In this document: positions 39,692-48,477 of the stretch, one piece after another
Layout of the letters: each line of letters begins with the position of its first letter
Position numbering within the stretch: position 1 is the stretch's first letter
Origin: Acerihabitans sp015654925
GTDB lineage: Bacteria; Pseudomonadota; Gammaproteobacteria; Enterobacterales; Enterobacteriaceae
DNA: 64,000 nucleotides
Direction of reading: 5' to 3'
Assembly (NCBI RefSeq): GCF_047324175.1
Contig: NZ_CP178732.1
Coordinates: 5,766,001-5,830,000 of the forward strand
Position numbers and translations under genes: made by a program
The notes under the pieces: generated by a model
What the model saw: the letters and a program-made list of their open reading frames with translations, nothing else
Told to the model about the DNA's origin: nothing
Databases searched by the model: none

Positions 39692-41023
39692 ATGCGCCAC
39701 AATACGGTACAAATGCCTGACGGCTATTTAAATAAGACCCCGTTGTTCCAATTCATCCTGCTGTCGTGCCTGTTTCCCTTATGGGGCTGCGCGGCCAGCC
39801 TGAATGACATTCTGATTACCCAGTTTAAATCGGTGTTTGCCTTAAGCGATTTCGCCAGCGCCCTGGTGCAAAGCGCGTTTTACGGCGGTTACTTCCTGAT
39901 AGCCATTCCGGCGTCCATGGTGATCCGCAAAAGCAGCTACAAATTTGCCATCATGATCGGCCTGTCGCTGTATATCATCGGCTGCGTGCTGTTTTATCCC
40001 GCCTCCCATATGGCCACCTATACCATGTTCCTGGCGGCGATTTTCGCCATCGCCATCGGCCTGAGTTTTCTTGAGACCGCGGCCAATACCTATAGCTCGA
40101 TGATCGGTCATCGCGACTATGCGACGTTGCGCCTGAATATCAGCCAGACGTTTTACCCCATCGGCGCGCTGATGGGCATCGTGCTGGGCAAGTATCTGGT
40201 ATTCCAGGAGGGCGGCAGCTTAAGCAGCCAGATGGCCGCCATGACCCCGGAACAGATCCATCAGTTCCGTCTCAACATGCTGGAACTGACCCTGGAACCC
40301 TACAAGTATTTGATTATGGTGCTGGTGGTGGTGATGGTGCTGTTTATGATTACCCGCTATCCCCATTGTAAACCCCAGGTGGATAAAACCGACCGCGCCG
40401 CCACGCCGGGCATGGGTGAAACCCTGCGCTACCTGGCGGGCAATTCCCGTTTCAAAAAAGGCATCGTCGCGCAGTTCTTATATGTCGGCATGCAGGTGGC
40501 GGTCTGGTCATTTACCATCCGCCTGGCGCTAAACCTGGGCGCGGTTAATGAACGCGATGCGTCCAATTTTATGATTTACAGCTTTATCTGCTTTTTCATC
40601 GGCAAGTTTGTCGCCAATTTCCTGATGACGCGCTTTACGCCGCAAAAGGTGCTGATCGCCTATTCGATACTGGGCGTCGCGACGCTGGCTTATGTGGTAT
40701 CGGTGCCTAATTTCACCGCCGTTTACGCCGCGGTATTTGTCAGCGTGCTGTTCGGGCCGTGCTGGGCCACCATCTATGCCGGCACGCTGGATACGGTGGA
40801 TAACAAATACACCGAAGTGGCCGGGGCCGTTATCGTTATGGCCATCGTCGGCGCCGCCGTGGTGCCGGCGATCCAGGGGTTCGTTTCCGATCACCTGGGT
40901 TCAATGCAGCGGGCGTTCGGCGTCTCGTTATTGTGTTTCGCCTATGTGGGTTACTATTTTTGGGGCGAACTGCGTAATAAGCAGCCGTTAGCGTCGGCCA
41001 CCCGGATCACCAATTCGAATTAA
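39692..41023 (+). CDS. deoP: Deoxyribose permease (FucP-like MFS)
   Basis: 443 aa, 12 predicted transmembrane helices, related to the fucose/H+ symporter FucP. The first helix carries PLFQFILLSCLFPLWGCAASLNDILITQFK in two halves, and later GLSFLETAANTY is typical of FucP-type transporters. Salmonella DeoP imports 2-deoxyribose. ATG 39692 (MRHNTVQMPDG) was chosen over a start inside deoK. It is in an operon with deoK and deoX. Confidence 0.87.
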   Translation: MRHNTVQMPDGYLNKTPLFQFILLSCLFPLWGCAASLNDILITQFKSVFALSDFASALVQSAFYGGYFLIAIPASMVIRKSSYKFAIMIGLSLYIIGCVLFYPASHMATYTMFLAAIFAIAIGLSFLETAANTYSSMIGHRDYATLRLNISQTFYPIGALMGIVLGKYLVFQEGGSLSSQMAAMTPEQIHQFRLNMLELTLEPYKYLIMVLVVVMVLFMITRYPHCKPQVDKTDRAATPGMGETLRYLAGNSRFKKGIVAQFLYVGMQVAVWSFTIRLALNLGAVNERDASNFMIYSFICFFIGKFVANFLMTRFTPQKVLIAYSILGVATLAYVVSVPNFTAVYAAVFVSVLFGPCWATIYAGTLDTVDNKYTEVAGAVIVMAIVGAAVVPAIQGFVSDHLGSMQRAFGVSLLCFAYVGYYFWGELRNKQPLASATRITNSN

Positions 41024-41035
41024 GGAGAAGCGCTT

Positions 41036-42055
41036 ATGTCCGCTGTTATTTATCTTCAGCGCGGCCAGTTCACCGAACGGCCGGTTTGCCTGGTGGAAAG
41101 CGCCGAGCTTAGCGTGACGCTATTTAAATATCCGTCCGGTATTGAAGCCGTGACCCTGCGCAACAGCCGGGGATTTGTAACCTTGCTGCCCTATTACGGG
41201 CAAATGATTTGGGATGCGCAATTCGACGGCCACAGCCTGAGAATGGACAACCCGTTCAACGAGCCGAAGTGGGGCGAGTCGGTGGTGGATACCTACGGCT
41301 GCTTTGCGTTCCATTCCGGCCTGCTGAGCAACGGTTGCCCGGCGCCGGACGACGTGCATCCGCTGCATGGGGAAATGCCCTGCGCGCGTATGGACCGCGC
41401 GTTCCTGGAATTGTCCGGCAATGGCGTGACCCTCGGCGGCGATTATGAATATGTCAAAGGGTTCGGCCATCACTATCGGGCCTCGCCCTCGGTCACGCTG
41501 AACGGCGGCGAGACGCTGCTGACCATAAGCATGGCGGTGACCAACCTGGCCAGCGTAGCGATGCCGCTCCAATATATGTGCCATATGAACTACGCTTATG
41601 TCCCCCATGCCGTCTTCAGCCAAAATATCCCCGCGGGGGCGTTTGAGCTGCGTTCATCGATACCCGGCCACGTGCATCCCACCGCGCAGTGGCTGGAATA
41701 TACCGCAGGCCTGGCGCGCAATCCCGCCGCGCTCGGCGCCTTGGATCAGCCGGAGTATTACGATCCGGAAATCGTGTTTTTCGCCGACGATCTGGCGCAA
41801 TACACCGCCCAGGCCGAGTTTTTTATGCAGGCGCCGGGAGGGGGGCCGCGTTTTGCGACCCGTTTTGACACCGGGCAATTTAACTATGCCACGCGCTGGA
41901 TCTTATATAACGGCGATCAAAAGGTGGCGGCGTTCGCGCTGCCGGCCACCTGCCGTCCCGAGGGGCAGTTGGCGGCCAGCCGGGCGGGCACGCTGATCCA
42001 ACTGGCCGCGGGCGCCACCCGGCGATTCAGCGTGGTAACCGGTTTGGATAATTAG
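41036..42055 (+). CDS. deoX: DeoX family aldose-epimerase-like protein
   Basis: 339 aa, DUF4432/galactose-mutarotase-like beta fold. It is similar in length and position to Salmonella DeoX (337 aa), which completes deoQKPX. Conserved histidines (HPLHGEMPCA, and CHMNYAY) fit a mutarotase active site. It probably interconverts deoxyribose anomers for DeoK; direct proof is unknown to me. AAGGAG precedes the start, 12 nt after deoP. Confidence 0.85.
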   Translation: MSAVIYLQRGQFTERPVCLVESAELSVTLFKYPSGIEAVTLRNSRGFVTLLPYYGQMIWDAQFDGHSLRMDNPFNEPKWGESVVDTYGCFAFHSGLLSNGCPAPDDVHPLHGEMPCARMDRAFLELSGNGVTLGGDYEYVKGFGHHYRASPSVTLNGGETLLTISMAVTNLASVAMPLQYMCHMNYAYVPHAVFSQNIPAGAFELRSSIPGHVHPTAQWLEYTAGLARNPAALGALDQPEYYDPEIVFFADDLAQYTAQAEFFMQAPGGGPRFATRFDTGQFNYATRWILYNGDQKVAAFALPATCRPEGQLAASRAGTLIQLAAGATRRFSVVTGLDN

Positions 42056-42150
42056 CTTTCCCCCAGCCGCCTCCCGATCCTCGTTCATTACTGTTCAGTT
42101 GGAGCATTTCCCGCTACAGTGAGAACACCATTAGAGATCGGGAGGGAGCC

Positions 42151-42738
42151 ATGCTTTATATCTTTGATTTAGGTAATGTCGTTATAGATATCGATTTCGG
42201 CCGCGTGCTGGGGGTATGGAGCAATCTCAGCGGGGCGCCTTTGGCCAGTTTAAAGAAGCAGTTCGTCATGGGCGATGCTTTCGAGCAGCATGAACGGGGC
42301 GATATCACCGATGAAGCCTTTGCCGCCAAAATCTGCGGCGAATTGGGCATCGCCCTGAGCTTCGAACAATTTACCGCCGGCTGGCAGGCCGTCTTTGTCG
42401 GCGTGCGCCCCGAGGTGATTGAGATCATTCAGGGTCTGCGCGAGCAGGGGAACCGGGTGGTGATTTTATCCAATACCAACCGCTTACATTGCGACTACTG
42501 GCCCAGCCAGTATCCGGAAGTCCAGCAAAGCGTGGATAAACTCTATCTGTCGCAAGATCTCGGCATGCGCAAACCCGACCCGGCGATTTATCGTTATGTT
42601 CTGGAGCAGGAAGGCGTGAACGCGCAGGACGCGGTATTCTTTGATGATAACGCGGAGAATATCGCCGCCGCGAAAAGCGTGGGATTACCTGCGATACATG
42701 TTACCGATCGTGGCGTGGTGCCCGCTTATTTTGCGTGA
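42151..42738 (+). CDS. yihX: Alpha-D-glucose-1-phosphate phosphatase YihX
   Basis: 195 aa (E. coli 199). HAD-superfamily hydrolase with motif I DLGNVVIDID (residues 6-15), motif II SNTN, and motif III/IV KPDPAIY and FFDDNAENI. The E. coli enzyme releases glucose from glucose-1-phosphate. It starts the yihX-yihY-dtd-fabY run, with GGGAGG before ATG 42151. Confidence 0.93.
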   Translation: MLYIFDLGNVVIDIDFGRVLGVWSNLSGAPLASLKKQFVMGDAFEQHERGDITDEAFAAKICGELGIALSFEQFTAGWQAVFVGVRPEVIEIIQGLREQGNRVVILSNTNRLHCDYWPSQYPEVQQSVDKLYLSQDLGMRKPDPAIYRYVLEQEGVNAQDAVFFDDNAENIAAAKSVGLPAIHVTDRGVVPAYFA

Positions 42739-42767
42739 ATGGCGCGAAAATCGGGGGAGGCGCGGCG

Positions 42768-43637
42768 ATGAAACGTCCTGGTTTTAAAAAAATGACCCGG
42801 TTTTATTCCTTCAGCAAGTTTTTGTATCAACGCAGCGATCATGATGGCCTGACCATGCTGGCCGGCCATCTGGCCTACGTTTCGCTGCTTTCCCTGGTGC
42901 CGCTGATTACCGTGGTGTTTGCGCTGATTGCCGCTTTTCCGGTGTTTTCCGATGCGAGCGTACAGCTAAAGAGCTTTATATTTAATAACTTTTTGCCGGC
43001 CACCGGTAGCGTTATCCAGCGCTATCTTGAGCAGTTTATTCTCAATACCAGCAAAATGACGGCGGTAGGCACCTGCGGATTGATCGTCACCGCCCTGCTG
43101 CTGATTTATTCGGTGGATACGGTGCTTAACAGCATCTGGCGCAGCAAAAAAAAACGGCCCATTATCTTTTCGTTCGCGGTGTATTGGATGGTGTTGACGC
43201 TGGGGCCGATACTCACCGGCGCCAGCATGGCCATCAGCTCTTATCTGTTTTCCCTGACCTGGCTGAATAATACCGGGACCACCACGATTATTACCGTGGT
43301 GCTGAGAATCTTTCCGCTGGTGCTTTCCTGCACGTCGTTCTGGTTATTATACTGCGTGGTGCCCACGGTACGCGTGCCGGGCCGGGATGCGCTGATTGGC
43401 GCGCTGGTGGCGGGCCTGCTGTTTGAACTGGGCAAAAAAGCCTTCGGCATGTATGTCACCATGTTCCCCTCCTACCAGCTGATTTACGGCGTGCTGGCGG
43501 TGATCCCCATCTTATTCCTCTGGGTATATTGGAGCTGGTGTATTGTATTGCTAGGGGCGGAGATCACCGCCTCGCTAACCGAATACCGGGCGTTGGCGCA
43601 GGAAAAACCGCAAGTACCGGACCAGGAGGCGCACTGA
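42768..43637 (+). CDS. yihY: YihY/UPF0761 family inner membrane protein
   Basis: 289 aa (E. coli 290), about six transmembrane helices. It belongs to the family once called RNase BN; function unknown. Conserved blocks are MLAGHLAYVSLLSLVPL, FLPATG and FPSYQLIYGVLAVIPILF. ATG 42768 has GGGGAGG upstream; a start at 42735 overlaps yihX and is less likely. Its TGA overlaps the dtd ATG (ATGA-type coupling). Confidence 0.93.
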   Translation: MKRPGFKKMTRFYSFSKFLYQRSDHDGLTMLAGHLAYVSLLSLVPLITVVFALIAAFPVFSDASVQLKSFIFNNFLPATGSVIQRYLEQFILNTSKMTAVGTCGLIVTALLLIYSVDTVLNSIWRSKKKRPIIFSFAVYWMVLTLGPILTGASMAISSYLFSLTWLNNTGTTTIITVVLRIFPLVLSCTSFWLLYCVVPTVRVPGRDALIGALVAGLLFELGKKAFGMYVTMFPSYQLIYGVLAVIPILFLWVYWSWCIVLLGAEITASLTEYRALAQEKPQVPDQEAH

Positions 43638-44074
43638 TGATAGCCCTGATCCAGCGGGTGCTGAACGCCGGCGTGACCATCGCGGGCGAGCCGGTGGGCG
43701 CCATCGGCCCGGGGTTGCTGATCCTGCTGGGCGTGGAGCGTGGGGACGACCCGGACAAGGCCGCAAAATTGTCCGAGCGCGTATTGAGCTATCGGATCTT
43801 TAGCGACCAGCAGGGTAAAATGAACCTGAATGTCCGCCAGGCCGGCGGCAGCGTGCTGGTGGTATCGCAATTCACCCTCGCGGCGGATACCGACAAGGGG
43901 CTGCGGCCCGGCTTCTCGCGCGGCGCTCCCCCGGCGGAGGCGGAGCGCTTATATGACTATTTTACCGACTGTTGCCGTCAGGCCGACATCAGGACTGAAA
44001 CCGGCCGGTTCGCGGCGGATATGCAGGTCTCGCTGGTGAATGACGGGCCGGTGACCTTCTGGCTGCAGGTCTGA
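43637..44074 (+). CDS. dtd: D-aminoacyl-tRNA deacylase Dtd
   Basis: 145 aa, the E. coli length. Removes D-amino acids and glycine mischarged on tRNA. The cross-subunit GPVTFW motif is at the C-terminus (NDGPVTFWLQV) and SVLVVSQFTL is at mid-protein; both are diagnostic. The start overlaps the yihY stop. Confidence 0.98.
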   Translation: MIALIQRVLNAGVTIAGEPVGAIGPGLLILLGVERGDDPDKAAKLSERVLSYRIFSDQQGKMNLNVRQAGGSVLVVSQFTLAADTDKGLRPGFSRGAPPAEAERLYDYFTDCCRQADIRTETGRFAADMQVSLVNDGPVTFWLQV

Positions 44075-44106
44075 AATGGTCGGGATCTTTAAAGAGAGGG
44101 TATGGC

Positions 44107-45048
44107 ATGTATCACTTGCGCGTCCCGCAGAATGAACAAGAACTCAACGACTACTATCAGTTTCGCTGGGAAATGCTGCGCCAGCCGCTGCACCAGCCCC
44201 ATGGCTCCGAACGTGATGCCTATGATGCGATGGCCCATCACCAGATGGTAGTGGACGAAGAGGGTAAGCCGGTAGCCATCGGCCGGTTGTATATCAACGC
44301 CGATAATGAAGCCGCCATCCGTTTCCTGGCGGTGCACCCGCAGGTACGGGACAAAGGCCTGGGCACCCTGGTGGCCATGACGCTGGAATCGGTGGCCCGC
44401 CAGGAAGGGGCGAAACGCGTGGTCTGTAGCGCCCGCGAGGATGCGGTGGAGTTCTTCGCCAAGCTGGGGTTTATCAACCAGGGTGAAATCACCGTGCCGT
44501 CCACCACCCCGATACGCCATTTTTTAATGATCAAACCCATAGTGACGCTGGATGATATTTTGCACCGGCCTGACTGGTGCGGGCAATTGCAACGGGCCTG
44601 GTACGAGCATATTCCCTTAAGCGAAAAGATGGGGGTGCGTATCAGCCAGTACACGGGCCAGAAATTTATGACCACCATGCCGGAGACCGGCAACCAGAAT
44701 CCCCACCATACCCTGTTTGCCGGCAGCCTGTTTTCATTGGCCACCCTGACCGGCTGGGGGCTGATATGGCTGTTGCTGCGCGAACGGCAGCTGGGCGGCA
44801 CCATTATTCTGGCCGATGCGCATATCCGCTACACCACCGCGGTAACCGGGCGTCCCTGCGCCGTGGCGGATCTGGGCTCGCTCAGCGGCGACCTGGACCG
44901 GCTGGCGCGCGGACGCAAAGCGCGGGTGCGGCTGGAAGTGGCGTTATACGGCAACGAGACGAAAGGGGCGATATTTAAAGGCGTGTTCCTGGTGCTGCCG
45001 CCCGCTCCCGATAAACCGCTGGAGAGCGGCGGCTCGCTGGTGAACTGA
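44107..45048 (+). CDS. fabY: FabY (YiiD): GNAT plus thioesterase-like fatty acid biosynthesis protein
   Basis: 313 aa (E. coli 329). The N-terminal GNAT acetyltransferase domain (residues 1-150) has acetyl-CoA loop VRDKGLGTLV. The C-terminal YiiD-type hot-dog domain (about 165-305) has HTLFAGSLFSLATLTGWG. In E. coli it allows initiation of fatty acid synthesis without FabH, probably by making acetyl-ACP. The AGAGAGGG ribosome site precedes ATG 44107. Confidence 0.92.
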   Translation: MYHLRVPQNEQELNDYYQFRWEMLRQPLHQPHGSERDAYDAMAHHQMVVDEEGKPVAIGRLYINADNEAAIRFLAVHPQVRDKGLGTLVAMTLESVARQEGAKRVVCSAREDAVEFFAKLGFINQGEITVPSTTPIRHFLMIKPIVTLDDILHRPDWCGQLQRAWYEHIPLSEKMGVRISQYTGQKFMTTMPETGNQNPHHTLFAGSLFSLATLTGWGLIWLLLRERQLGGTIILADAHIRYTTAVTGRPCAVADLGSLSGDLDRLARGRKARVRLEVALYGNETKGAIFKGVFLVLPPAPDKPLESGGSLVN

Positions 45049-45096
45049 GCAAACGGCGCGCCGCCGTCATCCCCCGCCGTTGCCTGGGCGCAGTCA

Positions 45097-46788
45097 TCAT
45101 TGCGCCGGCTCGCTTACCAACTCACCCTGCGCCAGGGTTTGATTTACCGTTTGCCCGCTGGCGTTCAGCGCATGCAGCCTGCCGTTCAGGGTGGGCTTGA
45201 GCGGCGCGTTGGCGGGTAATTTCCCGGTCAGCGTCAGCTGCATATTGCCATTGCCGGATAACGGCATGGCGGGCCATCCCCAGCGCTGCAATATGGTTAA
45301 CGGTACCGCCCGGCCGTTAAGGTTAAGGGAAAACCCGCGGTCGGTTTGCTGATCGATCAGGGCGGTGGCCTCAAGCAATCCTTCGCCGGTAAACGCGCTC
45401 AGTTCGGTAATATTGATTTTGCCTCGATCGGCGGTCAGCCCCAGCGACGGGCGCCGTACGTCGATTTTATTAAAGGTGGCATCGCTGCCGTTCAGGTTCA
45501 GGCTGCCGGACCAGATGCCCCATTGATGATCCCTGGCCAGCACCAATCCCTTGCCAAAAGCATCCAGCGCCGTGACCTGGAAGGGGAACGCGGGATTAAT
45601 ATCGATCAGCAGATTGCGGTTGGCGCTGAATTTATCCACCGCCACCTCCGAGAGCCAGGAAGGCAAGGGTTGCAGCCAGCCGGCAAGCCAATGCTCCGGC
45701 AAAGTATACTCCAGTCCGGCAACCATAAAATCATCCAGCTCCAGCCGCTGGCCGTCGCGCTGCCAGCGCCCGGAGGTGCGCATCAACCCGCCTTGCCAGC
45801 GTCCGCTGAACTGGCGGATTTCAATACCCCCGGGCGAAAACGTCAGGTTAGCGATGGGATCGTTCAAATGGACGGCGCCGTTTATCAAATCGCTGGCATT
45901 AAACGACAGGGTGCCGTCGTCCGACGACCAGTCGCCGTCCTGGAAGGTGACATTGCGTAAGGTTAAATCCAAATCGCTGAAGGCCCAGTTTTTGCCTTCC
46001 ATGCGCGCATCGATCAAATCGAAACGGTGAATGGTGATTTTGGGCACTTCCGACAATTGGCGCAAAAACTCATCCAGGCTCTGCTCGGTTTGCATGCGCA
46101 CGTTGCTCAGGCGCAGATTATCCACCTGCCAGGCGCCGTCTTCATCCCGGCGGGCATTGCCGGTCAGCTCCCCCTGGGATAAATCGGCACCCAGGTTATC
46201 CAGCCGCAGCCGGTTGTTATCGATTTCCCCCTGCACCAGCACATTTTCCGCCGGAATGCCGTTAAGGGTCAGCGAACGGGCGCTGATCTGGAAGCGGGAA
46301 TTGCGGCCCAGCGGAAAGCCGATTTGCGGTTTCCAGGGCGTAATGCCGGCATTGACGTTTTGTCCGTTCAGCTCCCAGCCGCCGTAAGGCGACTGTATCG
46401 CCATGCCGTTTAATTGCAGGACATCCGCCTGCAATGGAAACGCCAGCGAGGCCGGGTCCAGATTTAACGTGCCGTCCTGCAGCTGAATGCGATCGAAGTG
46501 ATAGGGTTCGGTGATTTGGCGCACGCTGAAGCCGGCCACCAGCCGCTTGGCCACCACGGTGGGTTTACGCTCTTTTTGACCGAAGGAGATGTTTTCGAAG
46601 TAAATTTCCGTCGGTTCGGACCAGCTATGCGCGATTTTATCCAGCGACAGCTGGTAATCGCTGTGCTGGGTGACCAGCCGGCTTACCCAACCGGCGCCCC
46701 AGGTGGTTTGCAGCAACACGTAGATCAGGATAATTATCAATATCACTATCAAAAGTATTGATAACAAAAATTTCCCAATAAATTTCAT
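45097..46788 (-). CDS. yicH: AsmA-family protein YicH
   Basis: 563 aa (E. coli 569). An N-terminal signal anchor (residues 5-27) is followed by a long periplasmic beta-rich AsmA-like domain with VRRPSLGLTADRGKINITELSAF near the end. AsmA-like proteins (TamB, YhdP, YicH) are proposed bridges for phospholipid transfer to the outer membrane; YicH itself is minor in E. coli. It is separated from xanP by a terminator, so it is probably a separate unit. Its 3' end is convergent with fabY. Confidence 0.93.
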   Translation of the reverse strand: MKFIGKFLLSILLIVILIIILIYVLLQTTWGAGWVSRLVTQHSDYQLSLDKIAHSWSEPTEIYFENISFGQKERKPTVVAKRLVAGFSVRQITEPYHFDRIQLQDGTLNLDPASLAFPLQADVLQLNGMAIQSPYGGWELNGQNVNAGITPWKPQIGFPLGRNSRFQISARSLTLNGIPAENVLVQGEIDNNRLRLDNLGADLSQGELTGNARRDEDGAWQVDNLRLSNVRMQTEQSLDEFLRQLSEVPKITIHRFDLIDARMEGKNWAFSDLDLTLRNVTFQDGDWSSDDGTLSFNASDLINGAVHLNDPIANLTFSPGGIEIRQFSGRWQGGLMRTSGRWQRDGQRLELDDFMVAGLEYTLPEHWLAGWLQPLPSWLSEVAVDKFSANRNLLIDINPAFPFQVTALDAFGKGLVLARDHQWGIWSGSLNLNGSDATFNKIDVRRPSLGLTADRGKINITELSAFTGEGLLEATALIDQQTDRGFSLNLNGRAVPLTILQRWGWPAMPLSGNGNMQLTLTGKLPANAPLKPTLNGRLHALNASGQTVNQTLAQGELVSEPAQ

Positions 46789-46871
46789 TGCTCAAATCCA
46801 TCGCTGTCATAAAGGTTACAGTGTTTATGCCGTAATTAGCGAGGGTTCTCAATAGCCAATGCGCTTCCGGC

Positions 46872-46901
46872 AAAAAAAAGCCGCTGTATTGATACAGCGG
46901 C
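46872..46901 (-). terminator. Terminator after xanP
   Basis: Perfect stem GCCGCTGTAT/ATACAGCGGC (46880-46901). On the minus strand it is followed by eight T. It is 23 nt after the xanP stop. Confidence 0.92.
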
Positions 46902-46923
46902 CTCATAAAAACATGAAAATGAC

Positions 46924-48309
46924 TTAATGGTGTTCGGGGGGAAACAGCAGGTTAAGCACGATGGCGGTGATGCCGCCGGCGGCGATGCCGGAAGACATCA
47001 GGGTTTTCAGCCACTGCGGCGCGAACTGCAATATCAGCGGTTGCTGCGACACGCCCAGGCCTACCGCCAGCGATAACGCGATGATCATAATGGCGCGGCG
47101 GTTAAGCCGTTCGCGCGACACGATACGCACGCCTGAAGCGGCGATGGTGCCGAACATGACGATGGTCGCGCCGCCCAGCACCGGCTCGGGAATATGCTGC
47201 ACGAACCCGCTGACCACCGGAAACAGCCCCAGCGCTATCAGCATCAGCGATACCACGAACCCCACATAACGGCTGGCGACGCCGGTCAGTTGGATCACGC
47301 CGTTATTTTGCCCGAAGCAAGAATTGGGGAACGTATTAAACACGGCGGAAAGCATGGAGTTCAGCCCGTTGGCCAGCACGCCCCCTTTCAGGCGCCGCAT
47401 ATAGATAGGGCCGCGCACCGGTTGTTCCGACACATCGGACGTAGCGGTAATATCGCCGATGGTTTCCAGCGACGTCACCATAAATACCAGCATCAGGGGC
47501 ACCAGCAGATCCCAGTCAAATCCCAGGCCGTAATACAGCGGCGTCGGCACCATAATCAGCGACTGCGCCGGCGCGGGGGGAGTATCGGGCAGCATACCCA
47601 TCATCCAGGCCGCCAGATAGCCCACCGCCATGGCGATCACCAGCGAAGCGACCCGCAGGTAAGGGTTGCGCTGGCGGTTGAGCAGGATGATGACCAGGAG
47701 CACTATGCCGGCCAACAGCAAATTCTTCGGCGCGCCGAAGCTATGATCGGCCATGGCGGCAAAACCGCCGCCGATGGAGGTCAGCCCCACCTGGATCAGC
47801 GAAATGCCGATAATCATCACCACGATGCCGGAAACCAGCGGCGTAATAATGCGCCGCGCCAAATGCAGCACCCGCGACAATAAAATCTCGGTGCACGATG
47901 CCACCATCAGCGTGCCGAACAGGGCCGCCATCATGGTGGGCACATCGGCGCCGCCGTTTTTCAGCGCCAGCCCGCCCATAATCAACGGCGTCACAAAGTT
48001 AAAGCTGGTGCCCTGGATCGATAACAGACCCGACCCCACCGGCCCCCAGGTTTTAATTTGCAGTATCGATGCCAGGCCGGAAGCAAACAGCGACATGCTG
48101 ATAATATGCTGCGTATCCTGCGCCGGCAAACCCAGCGCCTGGCAAATCAGCAAGCCGGGAGTGATCACCGCCACAAACATCGCCAGCAAATGCTGGCAGG
48201 CGGCAAACAGCGTCTCCGCCAGGGGTGGGCGATCATCCAGATGATAAATCAGCTCGCTTTTGGCAACGGGAATCGGTGCGTCATCGACTTCGGAAGAGGG
48301 CATGGTCAT
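46924..48309 (-). CDS. xanP: Xanthine:H+ symporter XanP (NCS2 family)
   Basis: 461 aa (E. coli 463). NCS2/NAT nucleobase permease with 14 helices. QHLLAMFVAVITP is in TM1, the motif NTFPNSCFGQNNGVIQLTG covers the substrate loop, and GGATIVMFGTIAASGVR is conserved. It imports xanthine. ATG 48309 was taken (MTMPSSEVDD) with AGGAAAG upstream; ATG 48303 is also possible, and the open frame extends further without conservation. The E. coli gene order has gltS between xanP and recG; it is missing here. Purine import fits the allantoin cluster further along. Confidence 0.94.
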   Translation of the reverse strand: MTMPSSEVDDAPIPVAKSELIYHLDDRPPLAETLFAACQHLLAMFVAVITPGLLICQALGLPAQDTQHIISMSLFASGLASILQIKTWGPVGSGLLSIQGTSFNFVTPLIMGGLALKNGGADVPTMMAALFGTLMVASCTEILLSRVLHLARRIITPLVSGIVVMIIGISLIQVGLTSIGGGFAAMADHSFGAPKNLLLAGIVLLVIILLNRQRNPYLRVASLVIAMAVGYLAAWMMGMLPDTPPAPAQSLIMVPTPLYYGLGFDWDLLVPLMLVFMVTSLETIGDITATSDVSEQPVRGPIYMRRLKGGVLANGLNSMLSAVFNTFPNSCFGQNNGVIQLTGVASRYVGFVVSLMLIALGLFPVVSGFVQHIPEPVLGGATIVMFGTIAASGVRIVSRERLNRRAIMIIALSLAVGLGVSQQPLILQFAPQWLKTLMSSGIAAGGITAIVLNLLFPPEHH

Positions 48310-48477
48310 GTTAAAGGACTTTCCTGGGCGGCAAAGGAGGCATTTTAATGATCCTGCTTTTAAAAGCAAACGATTGCATTCGCCGGACATCCCCGCCGGT
48401 TGATATAAGTCAATCCGGGCGCAGATTCCCGCCGACACGGTACCCACAGCGAGTCGTGTTAAAGGGAGATCGCGCCG

